Shown piece by piece: positions 7,796-16,792 of a DNA stretch of 64,000 nt (positions are counted from its first letter, which is position 1; the number at the start of each line of letters is the position of its first letter). The stretch lies in assembly GCF_964246085.1 (NCBI RefSeq), contig NZ_CAXTPD010000009.1; one strand, written 5' to 3'. Position numbers and translations under genes: made by a program. The stretch comes from Brotaphodocola sp003480315 (GTDB taxonomy: Bacteria; Bacillota; Clostridia; Lachnospirales; Lachnospiraceae). Under the pieces are notes generated by a model. It did not search any database, was not told where the DNA came from, and was given only the letters and a program-made list of their open reading frames with translations.

Positions 7796-9898
7796 TTATA
7801 CGTCCAGCTTGTCGATCTTGGCTGCTCTGGCCTCGACTTCCTTCTTCTGGATGTCGCCAGGAGCCTGCTCATAGCGGCTGAACTCGTACTCATATAAGCC
7901 GATACCACCGGTCATGGAGCGAAGATCCGTATTATAGCCAAACAGTTCAGACATCGGGATGTCAGCTTCGATCACCTGTTTGCCGTGGTGATCGGAGTTC
8001 ATACCAAGAACACGTCCTCTTCTGCGGTTTAAGTCACCCATAACGTCACCGGTAAATTTATCCGGAACTGTTACTTTCAGGGAAGCGATCGGCTCTAAGA
8101 GAACCGGATTTGCCTCCATAAAGCCCTTCTTAAAGGCCATCATGGCAGCCGTCTTGAAGGCCATCTCGGAGGAATCCACCGGATGATAGGAACCATCCAC
8201 AAGGGTGGCCTTGACACCGACTACCGGATATGCAGCCAACGGACCCTTTACACAGCTTTCCGCCACACCTTTTTCGACTGCCGGGAAGTAATTCTTCGGA
8301 ACAGCACCGCCGAACACCTTCTCCTCGAATACATATGGATGCTCCAGATCTCCAGACGGTTCAAAGATCATCTTAACATCGCCGTACTGGCCATGACCGC
8401 CTGACTGTTTCTTATATTTGCCCTGAACCTCAACTTTCTTTCTTAAGGTTTCGCGGAATGCAAATTTCGGCTTGCTGAGCTCGATCTCAACTTTGTACCG
8501 GCCAAGGAGCTTGCTGACTGCAACCTCTAACTGCTGGTCACCGATGCCGTATAACAGAAGCTGACGGTTTTCTTTGTCATTTACAGACTTTAAGGTTAAG
8601 TCCTCTTCCATCAGTTTTGCCAGTGCGCTGGAAACCTTATCCTCATCACCCTTGGTTACGGTCTTATAGCGCATATAAGTATACGGAGTAGAGGTCTGCG
8701 GTTTGTGGTATACGATCGGTGCGGAACGCAGGGCAATGGTATCACCTGTCTGAGTTACACCGAGCTTTGCCACGGCACCGATATCGCCTGCACGCAGCTC
8801 CGGAACCTCAATGGTGTCCTTACCGCGCAGCAGATACAGCTTACCAACTTTCTCCTCCGTGTCCTTGTTGACATTGTAGATGGTGCTGTCCGGTTTTAAA
8901 ATACCAGTGCAAACCTTCATAAGAGAGTATTTGCCGATAAATGGATCTACGATGGTCTTGAATACTCTTGCGGATAAGGAAACCTGGTCGTTGTATTTGG
9001 CAGTGAAGCGCTCACCGGTGGAGACGTCAACACCGATACACTCAAACTTGTCCGGAGTCGGAAGGTAACGGTCAATGACCTGTAAAAGGGTCTTGAAGCC
9101 CTGGCAGTTTGCGCCGGAACCCATCAGGACCGGAACGATGGAGCCATCTATAACATGTTCCCGCAGAGCGCCCTGGATTTCTTCCAGTGTAAACTCCTCG
9201 CCGGAGAAATAGCGCTCCATGTACTCCTCACTGGTCTCTGCCACTGCCTCTAAAAGGGCGTCTCTGGCAATGCCAAGGTTTTTCTGGGAGTAATCAGGAA
9301 TCTCGCATTCTTCGTAATCACTCAGATTGGTGAAACGTCTGCCGGCCATCTTGACAACGTTTACATATCCGACAAACTTTTCATTTTCACGGATCGGGAG
9401 CTGGAACGGAGCAATACATCTGCCGAACCGTCTCTCTAATTTCAGTACAAGCTCTCTAAAGCTTGCGTGGTCGTCGTCCATGTTGGTGACAAAAATGATG
9501 CGCGGCAATTTGAGCTTATCGCACAGCTCCCATGCCTTTTCCGTGCCGACCTCGATGCCTGCCTTGCAGTTTACAACGATGATCGCCGCATCAGCCACAC
9601 TGACTGCTTCTTCTACTTCACCGACAAAGTCAAAATAACCCGGGGTATCCAGGATGTTGATCTTCATCATGCCTTCATCGCCCTGATACTCGATCGGGAT
9701 CAGTGACGTGGAGATGGAAAACTGACGTTTGATTTCTTCCTTGTCATAGTCGCTGATGGTGTTACCGTCAACAACCTTGCCCATGCGCTTGGTGACTCCG
9801 GTTACCAGGGCAAGCGCTTCTGCAACCGTCGTCTTGCCGGCCCCGCCATGACCAAGTAAAACGACGTTTCGGATCTGTTTCGTACCATAAACGTTCAT
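7796..9898 (-). CDS. Elongation factor G-like translational GTPase (EF-G paralogue)
   Basis: A 700-residue five-domain translational GTPase. The P loop is GHGGAGKTT (G1), G3 is DTPGYFDF, and domains II-V follow with the C-terminal ELFGYNTDLRSMTGG. Two features set it apart from housekeeping FusA. The switch I region is not the classical RGITI stretch (YDKEEIKRQFSIST instead), and G4 reads TNMDDD where EF-G has NKMD. It therefore belongs to the Firmicutes EF-G-like subgroup related to EF-G2 and ribosomal protection GTPases; its cellular role is not settled. AGGAGGG precedes the ATG, and a consensus promoter lies 40-70 bases upstream. CPBP follows in the same unit. Confidence 0.88.
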   Translation of the reverse strand: MNVYGTKQIRNVVLLGHGGAGKTTVAEALALVTGVTKRMGKVVDGNTISDYDKEEIKRQFSISTSLIPIEYQGDEGMMKINILDTPGYFDFVGEVEEAVSVADAAIIVVNCKAGIEVGTEKAWELCDKLKLPRIIFVTNMDDDHASFRELVLKLERRFGRCIAPFQLPIRENEKFVGYVNVVKMAGRRFTNLSDYEECEIPDYSQKNLGIARDALLEAVAETSEEYMERYFSGEEFTLEEIQGALREHVIDGSIVPVLMGSGANCQGFKTLLQVIDRYLPTPDKFECIGVDVSTGERFTAKYNDQVSLSARVFKTIVDPFIGKYSLMKVCTGILKPDSTIYNVNKDTEEKVGKLYLLRGKDTIEVPELRAGDIGAVAKLGVTQTGDTIALRSAPIVYHKPQTSTPYTYMRYKTVTKGDEDKVSSALAKLMEEDLTLKSVNDKENRQLLLYGIGDQQLEVAVSKLLGRYKVEIELSKPKFAFRETLRKKVEVQGKYKKQSGGHGQYGDVKMIFEPSGDLEHPYVFEEKVFGGAVPKNYFPAVEKGVAESCVKGPLAAYPVVGVKATLVDGSYHPVDSSEMAFKTAAMMAFKKGFMEANPVLLEPIASLKVTVPDKFTGDVMGDLNRRRGRVLGMNSDHHGKQVIEADIPMSELFGYNTDLRSMTGGIGLYEYEFSRYEQAPGDIQKKEVEARAAKIDKLDV

Positions 9899-9937
9899 AT
9901 AATTCCCTCCTGTACATCAAATTTAGTCTATAACGAT

Positions 9938-9966
9938 ATTCTACTAAAAAAGTTCGAAAATTTCAA
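9938..9966 (-). promoter_or_regulatory. Sigma-A promoter for the EF-G-like gene
   Basis: On the minus strand TTGAAA, a 17-nt spacer and TAGAAT, placed 40 bases before the ATG at 9898. Confidence 0.7.
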
Positions 9967-10028
9967 GTAGGATATACGATTTGCACAAATTATTTTATAA
10001 TACTATCGCGATTTAAAGTAATAAAGCA

Positions 10029-10057
10029 TTGACAACATTTTCAGATTATCATAAAAT
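10029..10057 (+). promoter_or_regulatory. Sigma-A promoter for tyrA-aroA
   Basis: TTGACA (10029-10034), a 17-nt spacer and TAAAAT (10052-10057). It lies 44 bases before the tyrA ATG. Confidence 0.8.
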
Positions 10058-10100
10058 AGCAGTTAGTATTGAAAGTAACCTATGACAGGAGAATTCTGAA

Positions 10101-11201
10101 ATGAAAGACACCACATTTGGTTTTATCGGTCTGGGACTGATCGGCGGATCTATTGCCAGAGGCATCAAGCGTGCCTGCCCGACTGCCCGGATCATGGCAT
10201 ATATGCGCACCCGCGCAAAGCTGGAACAGGCAAAAGAAGACGGGATTGTCGATGTGATCCTGGACGGCATCGGGGAACCTCTGCTGGAATGTGATATCAT
10301 ATTTTTATGCACTCCGGTAGAGTACAATGCCCAGTACCTGACACAGATCCGCCCATTCTTAAAGCCGGGTGCCCTGATCACCGATGTCGGTTCCACTAAG
10401 GAAGATATCCACCGTGTCGTTACCACGCTTCGCATGGAGGAATTTTTCGTGGGCGGACACCCTATGGCAGGTTCTGAAAAGACCGGTTATGAAAACTCGA
10501 CCGATCATCTTCTTGAAAATGCCTACTATATTGTGACACCGACCGCAAAGACAAAGCAGGAAGATGCCGACCGGCTAGTTGAAATTGCCAGATCCATCGG
10601 CTCCATCCCCATCGTTCTGGATTATCATGAGCATGACCGGATCGTGGCTGCCATCAGCCATCTGCCTCACCTGATCGCTTCCAGCCTGGTAAACCTCGTA
10701 AAGGATTCCGACAATCAGAACGAGCTCATGAAACGTCTGGCCGCAGGCGGTTTTAAGGATATCACCCGTATTGCATCCTCCTCGCCGGAGATGTGGGAAC
10801 AGATCTGCATGACCAATACCGGCAACATCATCGATATGATGGAACACTATATTGCTTCCTTAACCCAGATCTTGGACTCTTTAAAGCAGCACCGCGGAGA
10901 TGACATCTATGAGCTTTTTGATACCTCCCGCACATACCGTAACTCCATCTCGGAAAGCAGGAAGGGATCCGTCACCCCGGAGTATTCCTTTACCGTAGAT
11001 ATCGTCGACGAGCCAGGTGCAATCTCTACGCTGTCCTGTATCTTAAGCGCCCGCGGCATCAGCATCGGCAACATCGGCATCAACCATAACCGGGAGCAGG
11101 GCGAGGGTGCCTTAAAGATTGTTTTCTATAACAAGGAGTCCATGGAACAGGCATGGGCGCAGCTGAAAAAATATAATTACGAACTGATTCCGAAGCACTA
11201 G
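10101..11201 (+). CDS. tyrA: Prephenate dehydrogenase with ACT domain
   Basis: A 366-residue enzyme converting prephenate to 4-hydroxyphenylpyruvate with NAD+, the committed step to tyrosine. The N-terminal Rossmann fold starts GFIGLGLIGGSIARGI. The conserved DVGSTKEDI and GGHPMAGSEKTGYEN motifs of the active site follow, and the helical dimerisation domain contains HDRIVAAISHLPH. A C-terminal ACT domain (about residues 295-365, FTVDIVDEPGAIS) would give feedback control by tyrosine. GGAG precedes the ATG. aroA follows after 62 bases on the same strand, so the two shikimate-pathway genes probably form one operon. Confidence 0.95.
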   Translation: MKDTTFGFIGLGLIGGSIARGIKRACPTARIMAYMRTRAKLEQAKEDGIVDVILDGIGEPLLECDIIFLCTPVEYNAQYLTQIRPFLKPGALITDVGSTKEDIHRVVTTLRMEEFFVGGHPMAGSEKTGYENSTDHLLENAYYIVTPTAKTKQEDADRLVEIARSIGSIPIVLDYHEHDRIVAAISHLPHLIASSLVNLVKDSDNQNELMKRLAAGGFKDITRIASSSPEMWEQICMTNTGNIIDMMEHYIASLTQILDSLKQHRGDDIYELFDTSRTYRNSISESRKGSVTPEYSFTVDIVDEPGAISTLSCILSARGISIGNIGINHNREQGEGALKIVFYNKESMEQAWAQLKKYNYELIPKH

Positions 11202-11263
11202 CATGCCTGCCTGGCTTTCCGGCATGCTTCCCGGCTTTGATCAGAGAAACGGAGCTTATTCTC

Positions 11264-12538
11264 ATGAAATTTAATCCACTCCGCGGATTGCGTGGAGAAA
11301 TCACCATCCCTGGTGACAAATCCATCTCACACCGCAGTGTTATGTTTGGCTCCCTGGCAAAGGGAACCACAAAGATCACCGGCTTTCTGCAGGGTGCAGA
11401 CTGCCTCTCCACCATCTCCTGTTTCCGGAAGATGGGCATTTCCATCGAAAATCTTGAAGATACCGTTTTGGTACACGGTAACGGTCTTCATGGCTTAAAA
11501 AAGCCAGACAGTGTGCTTGACTGCGGCAACAGCGGCACCACCACCCGGCTGATTTCCGGTATTCTCTCCGCCCAGAATTTTTCCGTGACCCTCACCGGAG
11601 ACGCCTCTATCCAGAAGCGCCCCATGAAGCGCATCATGGATCCCTTAAGTCAGATGGGCGCAGACATCACCAGTGTAAACGGCAACGGCTGTGCCCCCCT
11701 TGCGATCAACGGACGGACACTGCATGGAATCCATTACCAGTCTCCGGTGGCATCTGCCCAGGTAAAATCGGCCATTCTCCTGGCAGGGCTTTACGCGGAA
11801 GGCGAAACAAAAGTAACAGAGCCTTCCCTCTCCCGCAACCACACCGAGCTGATGTTAAAAGAATTCGGTGCTGATGTCCGCACAGAGAAAACCACTGCCA
11901 TTATCCGACCGGCCGAAGAACTGTTTGCAAAGGAGATTGCCGTTCCGGGTGATATTTCCTCGGCTGCTTTTTTCCTGGCCGCCGGACTGATGATCCCCAA
12001 TTCTGAGCTCCTCATAAAAAATGTAGGCATCAATCCGACCCGCGACGGTATGATCCATGTCTGCCGGGCCATGGGCGGTGATCTGACCCTCTTAAATGTC
12101 CGCATGACCGGCGAGCCGGTAGCCGACATTCTGGTCCGCACCAGCAGTCTGCACGGCACCGACATCCACGGCGACATCATACCGACCCTGATCGATGAGC
12201 TCCCAATGATCGCAGCCATGGCCTGCTTTGCAGAGGGTGACACCATCATCCGTGACGCAGCTGAATTGAAGGTCAAGGAGTCCAATCGTATTGCCGTCAT
12301 GGCAGAAAACTTAAGTGCCATGGGCGCTGATGTAGAAGAGACCGTGGACGGCATGATCATCCACGGCGGCAAACCGCTCCACGGCGCCACCATCGACAGT
12401 CACCTCGACCACCGCATTGCCATGACCTTTGCCATCACCGCCGCCCTGGCTGAGGGCGAGACGGAGATCCTCGGTGCCGAATGCGTCAACATCTCCTATC
12501 CTGACTTCTACCAAGACTTAAATAAACTAGCTCAATAA
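11264..12538 (+). CDS. aroA: 3-phosphoshikimate 1-carboxyvinyltransferase (EPSP synthase)
   Basis: A 424-residue enzyme joining phosphoenolpyruvate and shikimate-3-phosphate to give EPSP. Diagnostic motifs are PGDKSISHR near the N-terminus, LDCGNSGTT(TR), and LKVKESNR followed by DHRIAM near the C-terminus. The start at 11264 (MKFNPLRG) has GGAG nine bases upstream; the frame stays open nine codons further. The second signature reads GNSGTTTR rather than the common GNAGTAMR, which suggests a class II (glyphosate-tolerant type) enzyme; that assignment is inference from the motif. A perfect terminator follows. Confidence 0.95.
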   Translation: MKFNPLRGLRGEITIPGDKSISHRSVMFGSLAKGTTKITGFLQGADCLSTISCFRKMGISIENLEDTVLVHGNGLHGLKKPDSVLDCGNSGTTTRLISGILSAQNFSVTLTGDASIQKRPMKRIMDPLSQMGADITSVNGNGCAPLAINGRTLHGIHYQSPVASAQVKSAILLAGLYAEGETKVTEPSLSRNHTELMLKEFGADVRTEKTTAIIRPAEELFAKEIAVPGDISSAAFFLAAGLMIPNSELLIKNVGINPTRDGMIHVCRAMGGDLTLLNVRMTGEPVADILVRTSSLHGTDIHGDIIPTLIDELPMIAAMACFAEGDTIIRDAAELKVKESNRIAVMAENLSAMGADVEETVDGMIIHGGKPLHGATIDSHLDHRIAMTFAITAALAEGETEILGAECVNISYPDFYQDLNKLAQ

Positions 12539-12560
12539 TTTTAGCCAGAAATATACAGCC

Positions 12561-12602
12561 AAAAAATTATCCCGGCATATGGGAGTGCCGGGATAATTTT
12601 TT
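12561..12602 (+). terminator. Strong terminator after aroA
   Basis: A perfect 17-bp inverted repeat: the left arm at 12561-12577 starts with six A and the right arm at 12586-12602 ends in six T, with an 8-nt loop. The symmetry makes it usable in both directions. Confidence 0.9.
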
Positions 12603-12658
12603 CGCGTACTTTCGTCACAACTCTTTTTTAAGATTCTCTTACAACCTTTTTAAATCCC

Positions 12659-12687
12659 TTGGCATCCTTTTCCCAATCGTCTATAAT
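12659..12687 (+). promoter_or_regulatory. Sigma-A promoter for the SGNH esterase gene
   Basis: TTGGCA (12659-12664), a 17-nt spacer and TATAAT (12682-12687). The ATG is at 12756, preceded by TTAGGAGATA. Confidence 0.75.
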
Positions 12688-12755
12688 AAACACCATCGGG
12701 TTTTTTCTGCCCTGCAGAGACCCTTCAAATTTCTAACTTAGGAGATATCTGACTC

Positions 12756-14408
12756 ATGAAGAAAACACGCATGAAAGCTCTGCTTCTCGGGTGCATCTGC
12801 GCGGTGACGACAGCCCTGTCTGCCGTTCCTGCCTCTGCTGCCACCGTTGTCGCAGGCGGTTCCTCAGCCACAAACGATCCGGTCCTCACCGCAGCACCGG
12901 GAACCTATACCGAACAGCAGTCCGGCGGCACATCCGTTGACAAGCCATCTGCACCGCCTACCGTCTGGGTCGTAGGCGACTCCACCGCAGCCGCGTTCAA
13001 CGACACCACCTACTACTCCCCGCGTTATGGCTGGGGCACCCAGCTCGGCCTTTATCTGCAGGGTGTCAACATCCGTAACCTTGCCATCTCCGGCACCAGC
13101 TCCAAGTCCTACTCGGACACAGACCAGTATCAGACTCTGCTGCAGAGCGTGCAGGCCGGCGACTATGTGCTGATCGGCTTTGGCCATAACGATGAACGTA
13201 CCGAACTTGGACGCTACTCCAACCCGACCGGTTCTGTTTCCAGCAGTGGTTCTTTCCAGTACAACCTCTATGAAAAGTACATTAAGGCGGTGAAGAACAA
13301 ACAGGCAAATCCGATTCTGGTTACCCCGATCGTTCGCCGAAATGCAGCCAGCAACTATACCGGCGAAGACGGACACATCACCACCTCAAAAAAGAATGAG
13401 GAAGGCACCTTCCAGGGCGGCGATTACGCCAAGGCCATCCGTCAGCTGGGTGTTGGAAAGAGTGTTCCGGTTCTGGACTTAACCGCCCGCACCAAAGATG
13501 TTTACGAACGCCTGGGCGCCGACGGTGTAAAGAACCGCCATGCGCAGACCTCTGACCGCGATGTCAGCATCGACAACACTCACACCAACCTCTACGGTGC
13601 CCAGTGCAATGCCTGGTTTATTGCGGATGAGCTTTTAAAATCCAACTCCGGACTGAAAAACTACGTCATTTCCAACCCACAGGTGCCGCAGTATGACAGC
13701 AGCTCTTTAAATGCCGGCTACCATGCCAGGAGCTTTACCGCGCCGGCCGGAGTAAGCAGCATCTTCTCCACCGCAGGTGACTGGAAACCAACTGTATTCG
13801 GAAATATTGACGGTTATGAGTACTTGAACAACATGTACTTCTGTCTGCAGGGCGGTAATGACAATTCCTTCCACCTGGCAGTCGGTACCGGATCCGGCGC
13901 AACAAGAACCCAGCAGGTGGGCGGTATTGAGCAGGGAAGCGATGGTCTTGCCATGTTCTACCGTGAGGTTCCGGCCTCCGCAAACTTCACCTTATCTGCA
14001 GATATTACCATCAACGCCTACAATGCATCCGTTTTAAATTCCTTCGGTCTGATGGCGCGTGACGATATCTACCTCGACACCGTCATCAACGATACCCTGG
14101 GAGATTATGTGGCAGCCGGACAGCTTCAGCTCTCTTCTGCTTCCCCGTGGAACTGCTTCGCAAGAAAGAACGGACAGCTTATCTCCGGCGGTACCGCTTC
14201 CCGCGTCTACAAGGCCGGTGAAACCGTTCACGTAGAGATCCGAAAGGGACCGGATGGGTACACCTGTGTATTCGGTGACAACGCACCGGTATCCGCAGGC
14301 TTTGACTTTCCATTAACTGCTGTAGACTCTGACCGTATATATGTCGGCATGTTTGTCGCACGCAGCGCAGATGTTACCTTCAGAAATGTCAATTTGATCT
14401 ATCAGTAA
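12756..14408 (+). CDS. Secreted SGNH-hydrolase (rhamnogalacturonan acetylesterase-like)
   Basis: A 550-residue exported protein with a clear signal peptide (MKKTRMK, a hydrophobic core, cleavage near ASAA at residues 28-31). The SGNH/GDSL esterase domain spans about residues 68-300: block I VVGDSTAAAF with the nucleophile Ser, block III GHND, and block V DNTHTNLYG with the catalytic Asp and His. This arrangement matches the rhamnogalacturonan acetylesterase type, which removes acetyl groups from pectin. The C-terminal 230 residues look like a beta-sandwich (FYREVPASANFTLSADITI), plausibly a glycan-binding module of the DUF1349/laminin-G kind. Substrate is inference. It has its own promoter and terminator. 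Confidence 0.8.
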   Translation: MKKTRMKALLLGCICAVTTALSAVPASAATVVAGGSSATNDPVLTAAPGTYTEQQSGGTSVDKPSAPPTVWVVGDSTAAAFNDTTYYSPRYGWGTQLGLYLQGVNIRNLAISGTSSKSYSDTDQYQTLLQSVQAGDYVLIGFGHNDERTELGRYSNPTGSVSSSGSFQYNLYEKYIKAVKNKQANPILVTPIVRRNAASNYTGEDGHITTSKKNEEGTFQGGDYAKAIRQLGVGKSVPVLDLTARTKDVYERLGADGVKNRHAQTSDRDVSIDNTHTNLYGAQCNAWFIADELLKSNSGLKNYVISNPQVPQYDSSSLNAGYHARSFTAPAGVSSIFSTAGDWKPTVFGNIDGYEYLNNMYFCLQGGNDNSFHLAVGTGSGATRTQQVGGIEQGSDGLAMFYREVPASANFTLSADITINAYNASVLNSFGLMARDDIYLDTVINDTLGDYVAAGQLQLSSASPWNCFARKNGQLISGGTASRVYKAGETVHVEIRKGPDGYTCVFGDNAPVSAGFDFPLTAVDSDRIYVGMFVARSADVTFRNVNLIYQ

Positions 14409-14415
14409 AACCTGA

Positions 14416-14446
14416 AAAGGCCCGGAGCGTTTTGCTCGGGGCCTTT
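14416..14446. terminator. Bidirectional terminator between SGNH esterase and yebC
   Basis: AAAGGCCCGGAGC pairs with GCTCGGGGCCTTT around a short loop. A and T runs on both sides serve the two convergent genes. Confidence 0.8.
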
Positions 14447-14462
14447 CGTTTGCTTTATCAAT

Positions 14463-15200
14463 TTATCTCTCGTCGGTGTCCCAGTTGTGGTATACAGCCT
14501 GTACATCGTCATCATCATCCAGAAGATCTAACAGACGATTCATATATTTGATGTCGTTCTCATCGGTCAGCTCGACCCATGTCTGCGGGATCATGGTAAC
14601 ATCAGCCTCCATCATCGGGATTCCCTCTTTCTCCAGGGTCTCGCGAACGGCACTGAAATCGTCCGGATCTGTGATGATCTCAAAGCTGTCCTCCTCCTCA
14701 GAGAAGTCCTCTGCACCTGCATCCAATGCCATCATCATCAGCTCATCTGCGTCAAGATCACACTCTTCCTTGTCGATAATGATCTGGCCCTTCTTGTCGA
14801 ACATGAAGGATACGCTGCCCTGGGTACCGATATTTCCGTTGCCCTTTGTAAATGCACTTCTTACATTTGCAGCAGTACGGTTCTTGTTGTCGGTCAGGGT
14901 ATCAACGATGACTGCAACACCGCTCGGGCCGTAACCCTCGTAGGTCAGTACCTCGTAGTTTACGGAGTTAGCATCACCTGCTGCCTTCTTGATACCACGG
15001 TCGATGGTGTCATTCGGCATATTGTTTGCCTTTGCCTTTGCGATAACATCACGAAGCCTGCTGTTGTTAGCCGGATCCGGGCCGCCCTCTTTTACTGCTA
15101 CGGCAAGTTCACGGCCGATAACGGTAAAGATTTTTCCCTTTGCTGCATCGTTCTTTTCTTTTTTGTGCTTGATATTAGCAAATTTAGAATGTCCTGACAT
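14463..15200 (-). CDS. YebC/PmpR family regulatory protein
   Basis: A 245-residue protein with the family's usual start MSGHSKFANIKHKKE and motifs DTIDRGIKKAAGD, YEGYGPSGVAVIVDTLTDN and NRTAANVRSAFTK. YebC/PmpR proteins were annotated as DNA-binding regulators, and some (YebC/TACO1) are reported to act on translation of proline-rich stretches. Length and all domains look normal. It is transcribed alone, convergent to the SGNH esterase gene. Confidence 0.93.
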   Translation of the reverse strand: MSGHSKFANIKHKKEKNDAAKGKIFTVIGRELAVAVKEGGPDPANNSRLRDVIAKAKANNMPNDTIDRGIKKAAGDANSVNYEVLTYEGYGPSGVAVIVDTLTDNKNRTAANVRSAFTKGNGNIGTQGSVSFMFDKKGQIIIDKEECDLDADELMMMALDAGAEDFSEEEDSFEIITDPDDFSAVRETLEKEGIPMMEADVTMIPQTWVELTDENDIKYMNRLLDLLDDDDDVQAVYHNWDTDER

Positions 15201-15298
15201 AAAATAACGCTCCTTACTTTATACTTTCTCTTTTCGTCCTAATCCACCTGCCCAGTGTCAATTCTGTTCAGGCGAACAACATCTTTTCTATTTTAACA

Positions 15299-16213
15299 CT
15301 AATTTTCTTCGCTTGCAAGAGTCTGCGGCAATTTCGTTACCCGAACTGAGTGGATCATCTTGTTCTCCACCTTCAGTACACAGAACCGATAACCCAGATA
15401 CTCGATCTCCGGCTGCTCGTCATCTCCCGGAATGCGGTCGAGGCGGGAAATCAAAAGTCCATTGATGGTATCGTAATTTTCCAGGTCTTCCTCCGGGAAG
15501 ACAATGCCAAGCTCTTCCTGTGCTTCGTCAAGCGGTGTCATTCCGCTCATGATCAGGGCATCTCCCTCTCCACGGACAATGTACTGCTCATCCACATCAT
15601 ATTCATCGAGGATATTGCCCACGATTTCCTCCAGAATGTCCTCCATGGTAACGATTCCGGCTGTCTGGCCGTACTCATCGATGACAATCTCCATATGGAT
15701 CTTCTGGGACTGCATCTCCTTGAACAGGGAGTTGATGTTGCGGGTTTCCGGAATAAAATGAGCCGGCCGCAGAACTCCCGGTACGTTGGCGATCTCCATC
15801 CGCGATTCCTGCAGATTTTCCGCATGAAACAGTACGTCCCGCATATGTACAGTACCGATGATGTCATCCAGATCTTTTCCGTAGACCGGATATCTGGAAT
15901 TCTTTGCCTCCTTCAGAACAAAGTAGGCCGCCTCTCTTAAGGACATAGAACCGTCCAGAGCCACTATATTCTTGCGGTGAGTCATGATATCACCGGCTTC
16001 TTTATCATTAAATTCAAAGATATTGGTGATCATCTCGGCCTCGCTGGACTCCAGGACCCCCTGCTCGTGGCCTTCATTGACCATGTCTTTAATATCTTCT
16101 TCTGTTACATTTTCCTGCCTTGATCTGATAAACCTCCAGATTGCAAAGCCTGCCGCCAGGAAAAGCAATACCACACCTGCCAAAAGGATCAGGCGCGAAT
16201 AACCATCGTCCAT
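15299..16213 (-). CDS. CBS-pair protein of the CorC/HlyC family with a single membrane anchor
   Basis: A 304-residue protein. Residues 7-27 form one membrane helix. It is followed by a helical linker (EEDIKDMVNEGHEQGVLESSE), a CBS pair (about residues 70-200; MTHRKNIVALD, then IDEYGQTAGIVTMEDILEEI) and a C-terminal CorC_HlyC domain (about 215-295). It resembles CNNM/TlyC proteins but lacks the multi-helix DUF21 domain, like CorC of enterobacteria. A role in Mg2+/Co2+ efflux is the usual guess; no direct evidence is in the sequence. Confidence 0.85.
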   Translation of the reverse strand: MDDGYSRLILLAGVVLLFLAAGFAIWRFIRSRQENVTEEDIKDMVNEGHEQGVLESSEAEMITNIFEFNDKEAGDIMTHRKNIVALDGSMSLREAAYFVLKEAKNSRYPVYGKDLDDIIGTVHMRDVLFHAENLQESRMEIANVPGVLRPAHFIPETRNINSLFKEMQSQKIHMEIVIDEYGQTAGIVTMEDILEEIVGNILDEYDVDEQYIVRGEGDALIMSGMTPLDEAQEELGIVFPEEDLENYDTINGLLISRLDRIPGDDEQPEIEYLGYRFCVLKVENKMIHSVRVTKLPQTLASEEN

Positions 16214-16355
16214 ACTGATCTTGTTATCTCCTTCTTTTTCTTTTTGTATACACCATACATTTTGATTGTACGAAACTTCTTCCGCTTCGTCAAGATAAAA
16301 TCACGCATTTACGCCATTTTCCCTTCTGTAAGGGACTTTGTGTCATCACAGCGAA

Positions 16356-16703
16356 CTATGTAGTCAGCTCCAGACTCACGCGAAGGGCCTGGTTTACCTG
16401 TTCTAACAGTTCATCATCAATATGGCAGATCCGCTCTTTGAGCCGCTGCTTGTCAATGGTCCGCAGCTGCTCCAGCAAGATCACGGAATCCTTGATCATA
16501 TCGCTTTTCCGCGCAGACAATTCCACATGCGTTGGCAGCTTTGCCTTATTCATGCGGGAGGTAATTGCCGCACAGATCACGGTAGGACTGTGCCGGTTTC
16601 CAACATCATTCTGGATGATGAGCACCGGCCGTACACCGCCCTGCTCCGAGCCTACCACCGGCCGCAGGTCCGCATAATAGATATCGCCTCGTCTGATAAT
16701 CAC
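16356..16703 (-). CDS. mazF: MazF/EndoA-type mRNA interferase
   Basis: A 115-residue toxin very close to Bacillus EndoA (NdoA) in length and motifs: IIRRGDIYYADL, GSEQGGVRPVLIIQND, KLPTHVEL, and DSVILLEQLRTIDKQRL. EndoA cleaves mRNA at short specific sites. I choose the GTG at 16703, which puts MIIRRGD at the N-terminus as in EndoA, with GGAG nine bases upstream; another GTG at 16721 is in frame. It follows alr by about 90 bases, as in Bacillus alr-ndoAI-ndoA, but no antitoxin frame lies between them. Confidence 0.9.
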   Translation of the reverse strand: MIIRRGDIYYADLRPVVGSEQGGVRPVLIIQNDVGNRHSPTVICAAITSRMNKAKLPTHVELSARKSDMIKDSVILLEQLRTIDKQRLKERICHIDDELLEQVNQALRVSLELTT

Positions 16704-16792
16704 AGTTTCACACTCCGTCACTGGTCTTCAAAGGTATTATTGCCCTTTGCCAGGCGGCGTATACACGGCTGCCCGTTTTTCTATAGATTATC

